The position numbers and the translations under genes were made by a program. Under the pieces are notes generated by a model, which was not told the DNA's origin, did not search any database, and worked only from the letters and a program-made list of their open reading frames with translations. This document shows positions 18,295-29,982 of a stretch of DNA of 55,877 nt, in pieces; position 1 is the stretch's first letter, and every line of letters starts with the position of its first letter. The stretch lies in NCBI RefSeq assembly GCF_014845095.1, contig NZ_NKUG01000006.1, positions 1 to 55,877 on the forward strand, read 5' to 3'. The stretch comes from Methylobacterium bullatum (GTDB taxonomy: Bacteria; Pseudomonadota; Alphaproteobacteria; Rhizobiales; Beijerinckiaceae).

Positions 18295-20010
18295 ATGACC
18301 ATCAACGGCTGGATCCAGATCGCGCTGTTCTGCGCGGTCATCATCGCGCTCGCCCGCCCTCTCGGCGGGTACATGACCCGCGTCTTCACGGGTGAGCGAA
18401 CCGTCCTCTCGCCCGTCCTCGCTCCCGTCGAGCGCGGGCTCTACCGCGTCGCCGGCATCGATGCCGCCCAGGAGCAGCACTGGCTGGCCTACGCCCTCTC
18501 CATGCTCGCCTTCCACGTGCTCGGCTTCCTCACCCTGTACGCGCTGCTGCGCTTCCAGGCGGTGCTGCCGCTCAATCCGGACGGGCAGGCGGCAGTCGCG
18601 CCGGACCTCGCGTTCAACACGTCGACGAGCTTCGTCACCAACACGAACTGGCAGTCCTACGGCGGCGAGACGACGATGTCGTATCTCACGCAGATGTTGG
18701 GGCTGACCCATCAGAACTTCCTGTCGGCGGCCACCGGCATCGCGCTGGCCGTCGCCCTGGTGCGGGGCTTCTCGCGGGCCTCGGCCGGCACGGTGGGCTC
18801 GTTCTGGGTCGATCTGACCCGCAGCACCCTCTACGTGCTGCTACCGCTCTGCATGGCGCTGACGCTCTTCTACGTCTGGCAGGGCATTCCGCAGACGCTC
18901 GGCGGTGCCGTCGAGGCGACGACCCTGGAAGGCGCCAAGCAGACCATCGCGGTCGGCCCGGTGGCGAGCCAGGTCGCGATCAAGATGCTCGGCACCAATG
19001 GCGGCGGCTTCTTCAACGTCAATGCCGCGCATCCGTTCGAGAACCCGACCGCCCTCTCGAACTTCGTCCAGATCCTCTCGATCTTCGCCATCGGCGCGGC
19101 GATGACCAACGTCTTCGGCCGCATGGTCGGCGACGAGCGCCAGGGCTGGGCGATCCTGTCCGCCATGGGCGTGCTGTTCCTCGCGGGTGTCAGTGTCGTC
19201 TACTGGGCCGAGAGCGCGGGCAGCCCCGTCCTGAACGGGCTCGGCCTCACCGGCGGCAACATGGAGGGCAAGGAGGTCCGGTTCGGCATCGTCGCGTCCG
19301 CCCTGTTCGCGGCGGTGACAACGGCGGCGTCCTGCGGCGCCGTCAACGCCATGCACGACAGCTTCACGGCGCTCGGCGGCATGATCCCGATGATCAACAT
19401 GCAGCTCGGCGAGATCATCGTCGGCGGCGTCGGCGCCGGGCTCTACGGCATCCTGGTCTTCGTCATCGTGACGATTTTCGTCGCCGGCCTCATGGTCGGG
19501 CGCACCCCGGAATACCTCGGCAAGAAGATCGAGGGGCGAGAGGTCAAGATGGCGGTGCTCGCCATCCTGTGCCTGCCCCTGATGATGCTCGGATTCACGG
19601 CGCTGGCCACCGTGATCGCCGCCGGCCTCGCGGGTCCGGCCAATGCCGGGCCACACGGCTTCTCGGAGATCCTCTACGCCTTCACCTCGGCGGCGGCCAA
19701 CAACGGCTCGGCCTTCGGCGGCCTGACGGCCAACACCGCCTTCTACAATACCACGCTCGGCCTCGGCATGCTGTTCGGGCGGTTCTTCGTCATCGTCCCG
19801 GCGCTCGCCATCGCAGGCTCGCTAGCCGCCAAGAAGACCGTACCGACCTCGGCCGGGACCTTCCCGACCCATGGCGGCCTGTTCGTCGGGCTGCTGGTCG
19901 GCGTGATCCTGATCGTCGGCGGCCTGACCTTCTTCCCGGCCCTGGCGCTGGGGCCCATCGTCGAGCACCTCGCCGGCGGCCTCGGTCAGACCTTCGCGGT
20001 GGGGGGCTGA
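18295..20010 (+). CDS. kdpA: Potassium-transporting ATPase subunit KdpA
   Basis: Ion-channel-like subunit that binds and conducts K+ in the inner membrane. It has 571 residues and about ten hydrophobic segments. The four selectivity-filter-like loops are visible: [55 protein letters not shown] and [18 protein letters not shown] purine-rich site (GAAGGAAGA) precedes the ATG. It works with KdpB, KdpC and KdpF encoded around it. Confidence 0.97.
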   Translation: MTINGWIQIALFCAVIIALARPLGGYMTRVFTGERTVLSPVLAPVERGLYRVAGIDAAQEQHWLAYALSMLAFHVLGFLTLYALLRFQAVLPLNPDGQAAVAPDLAFNTSTSFVTNTNWQSYGGETTMSYLTQMLGLTHQNFLSAATGIALAVALVRGFSRASAGTVGSFWVDLTRSTLYVLLPLCMALTLFYVWQGIPQTLGGAVEATTLEGAKQTIAVGPVASQVAIKMLGTNGGGFFNVNAAHPFENPTALSNFVQILSIFAIGAAMTNVFGRMVGDERQGWAILSAMGVLFLAGVSVVYWAESAGSPVLNGLGLTGGNMEGKEVRFGIVASALFAAVTTAASCGAVNAMHDSFTALGGMIPMINMQLGEIIVGGVGAGLYGILVFVIVTIFVAGLMVGRTPEYLGKKIEGREVKMAVLAILCLPLMMLGFTALATVIAAGLAGPANAGPHGFSEILYAFTSAAANNGSAFGGLTANTAFYNTTLGLGMLFGRFFVIVPALAIAGSLAAKKTVPTSAGTFPTHGGLFVGLLVGVILIVGGLTFFPALALGPIVEHLAGGLGQTFAVGG

Positions 20011-20011
20011 G

Positions 20012-20227
20012 ATGCAGCAGGCCCTGGTGCCCTCCCGAAACCGCGCCGCCATGCGGCGCGCCCTGCCCCGCCATCGACCGCGATCCCAACCCTGGAGCCA
20101 AGTCGAGCGCGACCGAAAGGACGTCCGGCTCTCGGACGTCATCCTCGCCATGCTCGGTCTGACCCTGCTCGGTGCCCTCGGCTTGTTGGCCGGGGCCGCC
20201 CTCCTCGGCGATGCGCTCGCGCCCTGA
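20012..20227 (+). CDS. Small single-span membrane protein between kdpA and kdpB
   Basis: A 71-residue frame starts one base after the kdpA stop. The first ~40 residues are Arg-rich. Residues about 43-65 form one hydrophobic helix ([20 protein letters not shown]) and the protein ends GDALAP. It lies 61 bases before kdpB. The C-terminal helix has the look of KdpF-like peptides; the Arg-rich front may be an artefact of too early a start, as an internal ATG is at 20051. It could be another accessory peptide of the Kdp complex. Function unknown. Confidence 0.5.
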   Translation: MQQALVPSRNRAAMRRALPRHRPRSQPWSQVERDRKDVRLSDVILAMLGLTLLGALGLLAGAALLGDALAP

Positions 20228-20288
20228 ACCCCACTCGACGGCGCAGGATCGCGCCGCCTCCCGAGATGTCTTCCATCGGACAACCGCA

Positions 20289-22382
<2,094 letters not shown>

Positions 22383-22413
22383 GCCGCCTCGAACCGCCAC
22401 ATAGGAGCACGCC

Positions 22414-23019
22414 ATGTTGAACCACCTTCGCCCTGCCCTCGTCCTGCTGATCGCCCTGACGGCGATCACCGGGCTCGCCTATCCCCTCGCCATGACCGGC
22501 ATCGCGGGGGTCGTCTTCCCGGCCAAGGCCGCCGGCAGCCTGATCGAGCGCGACGGCAAGGTCGTCGGTTCCAGCCTCATCGGGCAGTCCTTCACCAGCG
22601 ACCGCTACTTCCAGGGCCGCCCCTCCGCCACGAGCGCCGCCGACCCGGCCGATGCCACGAAGACCGTCCCGTCGCCCTACAATGCGGCGAACTCCTCGGG
22701 CTCGAACCTCGGCCCGACCAGCGCCGCCCTTGCCGAGCGGGTGAAGGCGGATGTCGCGACGCGCCAGACCGAGAACCCCGGCCAGCCTGTCCCGGTCGAC
22801 CTCGTCACCGCCAGCGGCTCGGGCCTCGACCCGGACGTCTCTCCCGATGCCGCTTTGTTCCAGGTGCCCCGCGTGGCCAAGGCGCGTAACCTCTCCGTGG
22901 ATCAGGTTCGTTCCCTCGTGGACTCCCAGGTCCAGGGTCGCCTGCTGGGCATCCTCGGCGAACCTCGGGTGAACGTGCTCGCCCTCAACCTCGCCCTGGA
23001 CGGCCTGGGTTCGAAGTAA
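22414..23019 (+). CDS. kdpC: Potassium-transporting ATPase subunit KdpC
   Basis: A 201-residue subunit with one N-terminal membrane helix ([20 protein letters not shown]) and a periplasmic domain. The conserved GSNLGPTS and [14 protein letters not shown] motifs are present. It stabilises the KdpFABC complex and may raise K+ affinity. It lies between kdpB and kdpD in the usual order. Confidence 0.96.
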   Translation: MLNHLRPALVLLIALTAITGLAYPLAMTGIAGVVFPAKAAGSLIERDGKVVGSSLIGQSFTSDRYFQGRPSATSAADPADATKTVPSPYNAANSSGSNLGPTSAALAERVKADVATRQTENPGQPVPVDLVTASGSGLDPDVSPDAALFQVPRVAKARNLSVDQVRSLVDSQVQGRLLGILGEPRVNVLALNLALDGLGSK

Positions 23020-23028
23020 CCTCGCCGG

Positions 23029-25764
23029 ATGACAGGCCACCCGATGTCGACGCCCCACCGCGACCCGGACCGTCCCTCGCCCGACGCGCTGCTGGAGGCC
23101 GCCCGTAGGGAAGAGCGCCATCGCGGCCGCCTCAAGATCTTCCTCGGTGCGGCCCCGGGGGTCGGCAAGACCTACGAGATGCTCACCGTCGGCCGCGCCC
23201 GACTCAAGGCCGGCACGGACGTCATCGTCGGCGTGGTCGAGACCCATGGGCGAGCCGAGACCGAGGCCCTGGTGGAGGGCTTCGAAGTCGTGGCCCGCCG
23301 TCCGGTTGCGTATCACGGCGCGGCGCTCGACGAGATGGACCTCGATGCGATCCTGGCGCGCCAGCCGGCGCTCGCCCTCGTGGACGAACTCGCCCACACC
23401 AACGCGCCGGGCTCGCGCCATCCGAAGCGCTACCAGGACGTGGAGGAACTGCTCGACGCCGGCATCGACGTCTACACCACCCTCAACATTCAGCACGTCG
23501 AGAGCCTCAACGACGTCGTCGCGCAGATCACCCGCATCCGGGTGCGCGAGACCGTGCCCGACGGTATCCTCGACCGGGCCGACGACATCGAGGTGGTCGA
23601 CCTCAACCCCGACGACCTGATCCAGCGCCTGCGGGACGGCAAGGTCTACGTGAAGGGCAACGCCGAGCGCGCCCTAAAGCACTACTTTTCGCGCGGCAAC
23701 CTCACGGCGCTCCGGGAACTCGCCTTGCGAAGGACCGCCGACCGGGTCGACGACGAACTCCTCAACCACATGCGGGCCAACGCCATCGCGGGCCCATGGA
23801 GTGCGGGCGAGCGGGTCCTCGTCTGCATCAGCGAGGATCCGCGCTCCGCCGGCCTCGTGCGCCATGCCAAGCGCCTCGCCGACCGGCTGCACGCGCCCTG
23901 GACCGCCATCACGGTCGAAGGGCCCCGCAGCCTTTCCCTCGACGAAGCCGCGCGCGACCGCATCGCCGACACCCTGCGCCTCGCCGACCGCCTCGGCGGC
24001 GATGCCGTGACCCTGCCGGGCGGCCGACGCGTAGCCGACGACATCCTCGCCTATGCCCGCTCCACCAACGTCAACCACATCATCCTCGGCAAGGCCGACC
24101 GGTCCCCGGTGTTCGAGCTCCTCAACGGCTCTGTGGTGCACGACATCGTCCGCCGCTCGGGCAACATCAGCATCCACGTCATCACCGGCGAGGCCACGAA
24201 GGCTGAACCCGTCTCGCCGAAGACGGTCGCCACGGCACCGGCCAAGCCGCCGTTCGAGATCCTGGCTTACATCGTCGGCGTCCTAGCCACGGGAACGGCT
24301 CTCGGGCTCGCCCTCCTCGTCGAGCCTTACCTCGGCGTGGAGAACGCCGACCTCATCCTCCTGACCGCCATCGTGGCCGTCGCGGTGCGATCCGGCCTCG
24401 GGCCGTCCCTCGTCGCAGTCCTGGCGGCGTCGCTCTCCTACAATTTCTTCTTCCTGCCCCCGGTCTACACCCTCACCATCGCGGATCCGACCAACATCGC
24501 GGCCTTCCTCCTGTTCACGGTGGTGGCGGTGGTGGTCTCCAACCTCGCTTCGCGCTCGCGCCGGGAGGCCATGGTGTCGCATGGCCGCGCCAGGGCCACG
24601 GAGCGGCTCTACGGCTTCAGTCGCAAGCTCGCCGGTTGCGGCACCCTCGACGACGTCCTGTGGGCGACCTCGGCCCAGGTCGCCGCTATGCTGAAGGTCC
24701 GGGTGGTCGTCCTGCTGCCGGAGCAGGGGACGGTCTCGGTCCGCGCCGGCTTCCCACCGGAGGACACGCTCGACGCGGCCGATCTCGGGGCCGCGACTTG
24801 GGCCTTCGACAACGAGCGCCCGGCCGGGCGGGGGGCCGACACCCTGCCGGGGGCCAAGCGCCTGTTCCTGCCGATGCGCACGGGCCGTGGCATCGTCGGG
24901 GTGATCGGCCTCGACACCGACGGTACCGGGCCGATCCTCTCGCCCGAAAGCCGGCGCCTGTTCGACGCCCTGGCCGACATGGCGGCACTCGCCATCGAGC
25001 GCGTGCGTCTGGTGGAGGATCTCGACCGGGCCGAGCGCGCCGCCGAGACCGACCGCTTGCGCCAGGCCCTGCTCACGTCGATCTCGCACGACCTTCGCAC
25101 GCCGCTGTCCTCGGTTCTCGGGGCGGCCACGACGCTGCGCGACCTCGACGAGGCGCTGCCGCACGACGCAAAGGTCGACCTCCTTGCCACCATCATCGAG
25201 GAGTCCGAGAGGCTGAACCGCTTCATCGTCAACCTTCTCGACATGACCCGCCTGGAGGCCGGGGCGGTGGCTGCGAGCCTCACCCCGCAGGACGTCGGCG
25301 AGAGCGTCGATACCGCCCTTCGCCGCTTGGGCTCCATCCTCGCCGGCCACCAGGTACGCCTCGACCTACCGACCACGCTGCCGGCCCTGCGCCTCGACCC
25401 GGTCCTGTTCGAGCAGGTGCTGGTCAACCTCCTCGACAACGCCGCCAAATACGCCCCCGAAGGCTCCATCGTCACCGTCAGGGGCATCTCGGACCGTGAT
25501 CAGGTCCGTCTGCAGATTCTCGACGAGGGCGATGGGCTGCCCGAGGCCGATGTGGAGCGGGTGTTCGACAAGTTCTACCGGGTCCGCAAGTCCGACAGCG
25601 TCCGGGCCGGGACGGGGCTCGGCCTCGCCATCGCCCGCGGGTTCGTCGAGGCCATGGGTGGTACGCTGACGGCGGCCAACCGCCGCGACCGCCCGGGCGC
25701 GGTCTTCACCATCCTCCTGCCCGTCCCCCCGGCGGGACACGTTCACTCGGATCTGGCGGCATGA
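23029..25764 (+). CDS. kdpD: Osmosensitive K+ channel sensor histidine kinase KdpD
   Basis: Membrane sensor kinase that phosphorylates KdpE when K+ is limiting. It has 911 residues. The N-terminal KdpD domain carries Walker A GAAPGVGKT (40-48), and a universal-stress-protein-like domain follows. Four membrane helices lie at about 407-510, then a GAF-like segment. The HisKA box SISHDLRTPLSS has the phosphorylated His near 687, and the HATPase region includes NLLDNAAKYAP and GTGLGLAIARGF. The stop overlaps kdpE by four bases (ATGA). An internal ATG at 23044 (MSTPHRD) is an alternative start. Confidence 0.96.
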   Translation: MTGHPMSTPHRDPDRPSPDALLEAARREERHRGRLKIFLGAAPGVGKTYEMLTVGRARLKAGTDVIVGVVETHGRAETEALVEGFEVVARRPVAYHGAALDEMDLDAILARQPALALVDELAHTNAPGSRHPKRYQDVEELLDAGIDVYTTLNIQHVESLNDVVAQITRIRVRETVPDGILDRADDIEVVDLNPDDLIQRLRDGKVYVKGNAERALKHYFSRGNLTALRELALRRTADRVDDELLNHMRANAIAGPWSAGERVLVCISEDPRSAGLVRHAKRLADRLHAPWTAITVEGPRSLSLDEAARDRIADTLRLADRLGGDAVTLPGGRRVADDILAYARSTNVNHIILGKADRSPVFELLNGSVVHDIVRRSGNISIHVITGEATKAEPVSPKTVATAPAKPPFEILAYIVGVLATGTALGLALLVEPYLGVENADLILLTAIVAVAVRSGLGPSLVAVLAASLSYNFFFLPPVYTLTIADPTNIAAFLLFTVVAVVVSNLASRSRREAMVSHGRARATERLYGFSRKLAGCGTLDDVLWATSAQVAAMLKVRVVVLLPEQGTVSVRAGFPPEDTLDAADLGAATWAFDNERPAGRGADTLPGAKRLFLPMRTGRGIVGVIGLDTDGTGPILSPESRRLFDALADMAALAIERVRLVEDLDRAERAAETDRLRQALLTSISHDLRTPLSSVLGAATTLRDLDEALPHDAKVDLLATIIEESERLNRFIVNLLDMTRLEAGAVAASLTPQDVGESVDTALRRLGSILAGHQVRLDLPTTLPALRLDPVLFEQVLVNLLDNAAKYAPEGSIVTVRGISDRDQVRLQILDEGDGLPEADVERVFDKFYRVRKSDSVRAGTGLGLAIARGFVEAMGGTLTAANRRDRPGAVFTILLPVPPAGHVHSDLAA

Positions 25765-26456
25765 GCATGAACATCCTCGTCATCGACGACGAGCCGCCGA
25801 TCCGCAAGCTCCTGCGCATGGGCCTGGCCACCCAGGGCTACCAGACCTTCGAGGCGCCCAACGGACGGACAGCCCTCGATGTCCTGTCCCGCGAGACGGT
25901 CAATTTGATCATCCTCGACCTCGGCCTGCCGGACATGCGCGGGCACGACCTGCTCCGCGTCATCCGCAAGGATTTTCGCGATCTCCCGGTCGTCGTCCTG
26001 TCGAGCCGCGACGACGAGGCCGGCAAGGTCGAGGCCCTCGACCTCGGTGCCGACGACTACGTCACCAAGCCCTTCGGCATGGGCGAGCTCCTGGCGCGCA
26101 TCCGCGCGGCCTTGCGCCACCAGCTCGCGGTCCAGGGCGAGCGCGCCCTGTTCGAGGTCGACGGCCTCAGCGTCGACCTGGTGCGCCGCCTCGTCCGGGT
26201 GCGCGGCGCGGACGTCAAGCTGACCCCGCGCGAGTACGACTTCCTGCGCGTCCTGATCCAGCATGCCGGCAAGGCCCTGACCCACGCCCAGCTCATGAGC
26301 GCGGTCTCGACCTCGTCGGACCCGCAATACCTGAGGGTCTACATGCGCCAGCTTCGCCTCAAGCTGGAGGCGGACCCCGAGCGTCCGAGCATCCTGCTCA
26401 CCGAGACCGGCGTGGGCTACCGTTTACGGGCTCCGGACGACGACGCTCACGCTTGA
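25761..26456 (+). CDS. kdpE: KDP operon response regulator KdpE
   Basis: OmpR/PhoB-type regulator of 231 residues that activates kdp. The receiver phospho-acceptor is Asp53 in LDLGLPDM, with the Lys of the TKPF motif later. A winged-helix domain occupies about 130-225, including LTPREYDFLRVLIQHAGKAL. Start ATG overlaps the kdpD stop. Its target may be the repeats upstream of the operon at 17979-18031. Confidence 0.96.
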   Translation: MSMNILVIDDEPPIRKLLRMGLATQGYQTFEAPNGRTALDVLSRETVNLIILDLGLPDMRGHDLLRVIRKDFRDLPVVVLSSRDDEAGKVEALDLGADDYVTKPFGMGELLARIRAALRHQLAVQGERALFEVDGLSVDLVRRLVRVRGADVKLTPREYDFLRVLIQHAGKALTHAQLMSAVSTSSDPQYLRVYMRQLRLKLEADPERPSILLTETGVGYRLRAPDDDAHA

Positions 26457-26472
26457 ACTCCCCGCCATCGCA

Positions 26473-26541
26473 TCATGCCCGGAAGGCGAAGCACCCGGCG
26501 ATTTCGGCGACCGCGACAAGGGCATAGGCGAGGAAGGTCGT
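26473..26541 (-). pseudogene. Remnant of a UPF0060 (YnfA-like) membrane protein gene
   Basis: On the minus strand this stretch reads TTFLAYALVAVAEIAGCFAF and then RA and a stop. That is the strongly conserved N-terminus of UPF0060/YnfA proteins, where WAWLRLG normally follows. Here the frame stops at once and the sequence runs into the end of kdpE, so about 80% of the gene is gone. The position of the expected ATG reads AGG, with a GGGAGG-like ribosome site still recognisable just upstream. It is a decayed gene caught between kdpE and the RND genes. Confidence 0.65.
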
Positions 26542-26825
26542 CCTCCCCTTCCCGTCCCCGAGCCGATTTACCGGGTCAAGCCTGCGACCGTGGCGCGCCG
26601 CGATGCATGGTCCTCCGCCGCGCCAATGCTCTGGCCCTGGAATCGGCATGACTACGGGTCGGCCCGGTCGCTTCCGGGCCAATCTTGCCCATGACAGTGT
26701 CAGAATTCGGGGGGCCAGGCTTTTCAGAACCGTTGTGAAGGCAGTCAGTGCAGGGCCGAATAAGCCTCGGCGCGACAGGATCGCCATCCTGGGCGGCCCC
26801 CTTCGACGACCGGCTCTGGGCCTTC
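26542..26825. other. Intergenic region between kdpE and the second RND pump
   Basis: About 280 bases between convergent operons with no supported gene. The hairpin GGCCCGG-TCGCTT-CCGGGCC at 26661-26680 could end transcription from either side, but it has no T run. The rest shows no recognisable features. Confidence 0.4.
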
Positions 26826-29800
26826 CTAGGATGCCCGCGCCGTATCCGGCGCCCTGCCCTCGCCGGTGGTGAAACGGCCGTAGCGCAGGGCCAGGGTCGG
26901 CAGGATCAGGAGGTTCAGGACCGTCGAGGTCACGAGGCCGCCGAGGATGACGATGGCCATCGGCCCCTCGATCTCGCGGCCGGGCTCGCCGGCGCCCAGC
27001 GCCAGGGGCAGCAGGCCGAGGCCGGTGACGAGGGAGGTCATCAGGATCGGCACGAGGCGGTCGGCGGCCCCTTCCACCGCCGTGTCGCGGTCCCACGGCC
27101 GGCCGTCGATGGCGACGAGATGCTCGTAATGCGAGATCATCATGATGGTGTTGCGCAGCGAGATGCCGAACAGCGTCACGAAGCCGACGATGGAGCCGAG
27201 CGACAGCACGGCCCCGGTGGCGAAGACCGCCAGTACCCCGCCGACGAAGGCGAAGGGCAGGTTGACCAGGACCAGCATGAGGTTGCGTGCGCTGCCGGTG
27301 ACCATGGCCAGCAGCAGCACGATGCCGAGGCCCGCGAGCCCGGAGAACAGCAGCAGGTCGCGCTTGGCCCGTGCCTGGGCCTCGGCCGATCCGGCAAAGC
27401 TCACATAGACGCCCGTCGGCAACGCCACCTCCTTGGCGATCTTGCGCCGGGCGGCTTCGACGAAGGAGGCGACGTCGCGCCCCGTGACGTTGGCGGTGAT
27501 GGCCTGGACGCGCTGGGCGCCCTGGTGCTGGACCTGGTAGCGCCCCGAGGTCTCGTAGATGTCCGCCACCTGGGCGAGGCGGATGAAGCGGCCGTTCGAG
27601 GAGCGCAAGGGGAGGTCGCCTACAGCCGTGAGGCGCCCCCTCGCCCCGGAATCGAGGATGACGAGGACGTTGAAGACCGCGTTGCCCTCGTAGGTCTGGC
27701 CGACCACGTCGCCCTGATAGGCGGTGCGCACCACCTCCATCACCTCGACCGCCGAGAGCCCCCAATGGCGCAGGTCGTTGGGCCGGAGCCCGACGTTGAT
27801 CTGCGGCAGCCCCGCCGGGGAGGCCTGCTGGATGTCCGTGGCGCCGCGCACCTCGGCGAGTTCACGGGCGATGTCGCGGGCGGCGGCCTCGATCCGGGCG
27901 AGGTCGTTGCCGAAGACGTTGATGACGACCGGCGCGGTGTAGCCTGAGACCGTCTCCTCGATGCGCTCGGTGAGGAAGGTCTTGAGCGAGAAGGCGGCAC
28001 CGGGAAACCCCGCCATCAGGGTGCGGATATCGGCCTCGGCCCTGCCCTGCCCCGCGCCGTCCAGCCCCTGGTCGAGGTCGATATGGATCTCGCTGTAATG
28101 GGTGCCGGCGGTGTCCTGCCCGGCTTCGGCGCGGCCGATCTGCGAGGCCACGGCGCGGATGCCGGGGATCTTGCGCAGTTCGGTGGTGATGCGGCCGCCG
28201 AGGCGCATGGATTCCCCGAGCGACGTGCCGGGCGCCGCCGCCATGTGCAGGATCAGGTGGCCCTCCTTCAGGTCGGGCAGGAAGGTGCTGCCGAAGAACG
28301 GCGTCGCGGCGGCGCCCGCCAGGGTCACGAGGATGCCGGAGGCGATGACGATGCGCGGGGCGCGGTTGATCCGCTGGAGGAGGCGGGTGTAGCCGCCGCG
28401 CGACCAGCGCATCACCGGCGGGTCGCGCATGTCCGTCTCGCGTCGCCCGGTGAGGAGCATCATCGACAGGGCGGGGGTGACGGTGAGCGCCACGGCGAGC
28501 GAGGCCACCACGGCGAGGATGTAGGCGAGGGCGAGGGGGGCGAACAGCTTGCCGGCGATGCCGGACAGGACCAGCACCGGCAGGAACACCAGCAGCACGG
28601 CGAAGGTGGCGTAGGCGACCGCGGTGCGGACTTCGAGAATGGCGTCGATGACCACCCTCCCCTCCGGGACGGGCGAAGCGAGGCGCCGGTTCTCGCGCAG
28701 GCGGCGCACCACGTTCTCGACGCCGATCACCGCATCGTCCACCACCTCGCCGATGGCGATGGCGAGGCCGCCCAGCGTCATGGTGTTGAGGCTCTCGCCC
28801 ATGGCCTGGAGCGCCACCACGGCGGCGATGAGCGAGAGCGGGATCGCTACCGACGAGATCACGCAGGTGCGCCAATCGTACAGGAAGGCGAACAGCACGA
28901 CGACGACGAGGATGCCGCCGAGCCCGAGCGCCTGGAGCACGTTGGCATTGGCGATGGTGATGAAGTTCGCCGGCCGGAACAGATCCGGCCGCAAAGCCAC
29001 GCCTTCCCGGTCGAGGGCCGGGCGCAGGTCTTCGAGAGCCGCCTCCACGCGGGCGGTGACCTCGCGGGTATTGGCGCCGTATTGCGCGCCGACCATGAGG
29101 AGCACGCCGCGCTTGCCGTCCACCAGGGCGGCGCTGATCGGCGGCTCGCCGGCGGCGACCACGGTGGCGACGTCGCCGAGGGTCACGCTCGCCCCGCCCT
29201 CGTTGATGAGGACCGTGCGGGCCAGTTCCTCCGGGGTGAGCGACTGCCCCTCGGTCTGGAGGGTGACGCGCTGGTTGATCGTGTCGACGAAGCCCGCCCC
29301 GCGCACGCCGGTGGCCTTGCGGGCGGCGGCGAGCACGTCGTTCATGCCGATATTGTAGCGGATGAGGTCGGCCGGGCGGATCTGGACCTGGAGCGAGCGC
29401 ACGGCGCCGCCATAGACCGAGACCTGGGCGACGCCCGGCACCGCCAGGAGCCGGAGGCGCACGGTCCAGTCGGCGACGGTGCGCAGGTCGAGGTCGGAGC
29501 GCCGATCCGAGATCAGGCCGACGAGGAGCACGGTACTGGTGGCCGAGGTCAGCGCCGTCATCGCCGGCGGCAGCACGCCCTGGGGCAGGCGGCCGGCGAG
29601 CGCCGTCAGGCGCTCGGTGACGAGCTGGCGGACGCGGTAGACGTCGCTGCCGGTGCCGAAGGTGACGGTGATGACCGACAGGCCCTGGATCGAGCTCGAG
29701 CGCAGGGATTCGATCCCCGGCAAGCCGTTCACCGCCACCTCGATCGGCTGGGTGACCAGCACCTCCACCTGTTCGGGGTTGAGGCCCGGCGCTTCGGTCT

Positions 29801-29981
29801 GGACCACCACGGAAGGCGGCGCGAATTCGGGGAACACGTCGTATTTCGCGTCCCCGAGCACGTAGACGCCGTAGCCGGCGAGCGCGAGGCTGAGCGCCAG
29901 GACGATGCCGCGAAATCGCACCGCGAAGGCGACGAGCGCCGCCTGGGGGCCGCTCGGGGAAGCGTTCGGAACGTCGCTCAC
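26826..29981 (-). CDS. CusA/CzcA-family efflux RND pump
   Basis: Complete inner-membrane RND exporter of 1051 residues, starting with GTG one base after the stop of its adaptor gene. The HME signature reads LAIAIGEVVDDAVIGVEN, with the paired Asp of the proton pathway. The first membrane helix (IVLALSLALAGYGVYVLG) and a second helix set after about residue 340 match the RND fold. It belongs to the same broad family as the pump at the left edge but is clearly a different paralogue. The substrate cannot be read from sequence. No outer-membrane factor is encoded beside it. Confidence 0.92.
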   Translation of the reverse strand: MSDVPNASPSGPQAALVAFAVRFRGIVLALSLALAGYGVYVLGDAKYDVFPEFAPPSVVVQTEAPGLNPEQVEVLVTQPIEVAVNGLPGIESLRSSSIQGLSVITVTFGTGSDVYRVRQLVTERLTALAGRLPQGVLPPAMTALTSATSTVLLVGLISDRRSDLDLRTVADWTVRLRLLAVPGVAQVSVYGGAVRSLQVQIRPADLIRYNIGMNDVLAAARKATGVRGAGFVDTINQRVTLQTEGQSLTPEELARTVLINEGGASVTLGDVATVVAAGEPPISAALVDGKRGVLLMVGAQYGANTREVTARVEAALEDLRPALDREGVALRPDLFRPANFITIANANVLQALGLGGILVVVVLFAFLYDWRTCVISSVAIPLSLIAAVVALQAMGESLNTMTLGGLAIAIGEVVDDAVIGVENVVRRLRENRRLASPVPEGRVVIDAILEVRTAVAYATFAVLLVFLPVLVLSGIAGKLFAPLALAYILAVVASLAVALTVTPALSMMLLTGRRETDMRDPPVMRWSRGGYTRLLQRINRAPRIVIASGILVTLAGAAATPFFGSTFLPDLKEGHLILHMAAAPGTSLGESMRLGGRITTELRKIPGIRAVASQIGRAEAGQDTAGTHYSEIHIDLDQGLDGAGQGRAEADIRTLMAGFPGAAFSLKTFLTERIEETVSGYTAPVVINVFGNDLARIEAAARDIARELAEVRGATDIQQASPAGLPQINVGLRPNDLRHWGLSAVEVMEVVRTAYQGDVVGQTYEGNAVFNVLVILDSGARGRLTAVGDLPLRSSNGRFIRLAQVADIYETSGRYQVQHQGAQRVQAITANVTGRDVASFVEAARRKIAKEVALPTGVYVSFAGSAEAQARAKRDLLLFSGLAGLGIVLLLAMVTGSARNLMLVLVNLPFAFVGGVLAVFATGAVLSLGSIVGFVTLFGISLRNTIMMISHYEHLVAIDGRPWDRDTAVEGAADRLVPILMTSLVTGLGLLPLALGAGEPGREIEGPMAIVILGGLVTSTVLNLLILPTLALRYGRFTTGEGRAPDTARAS

Positions 29982-29982
29982 G

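Noticed and set aside
26603..26872. Plus-strand 89-codon frame between kdpE and the RND pump
   Set aside because: Arg/Pro-rich without signal, ribosome site or family, and it overlaps the end of the pump gene.
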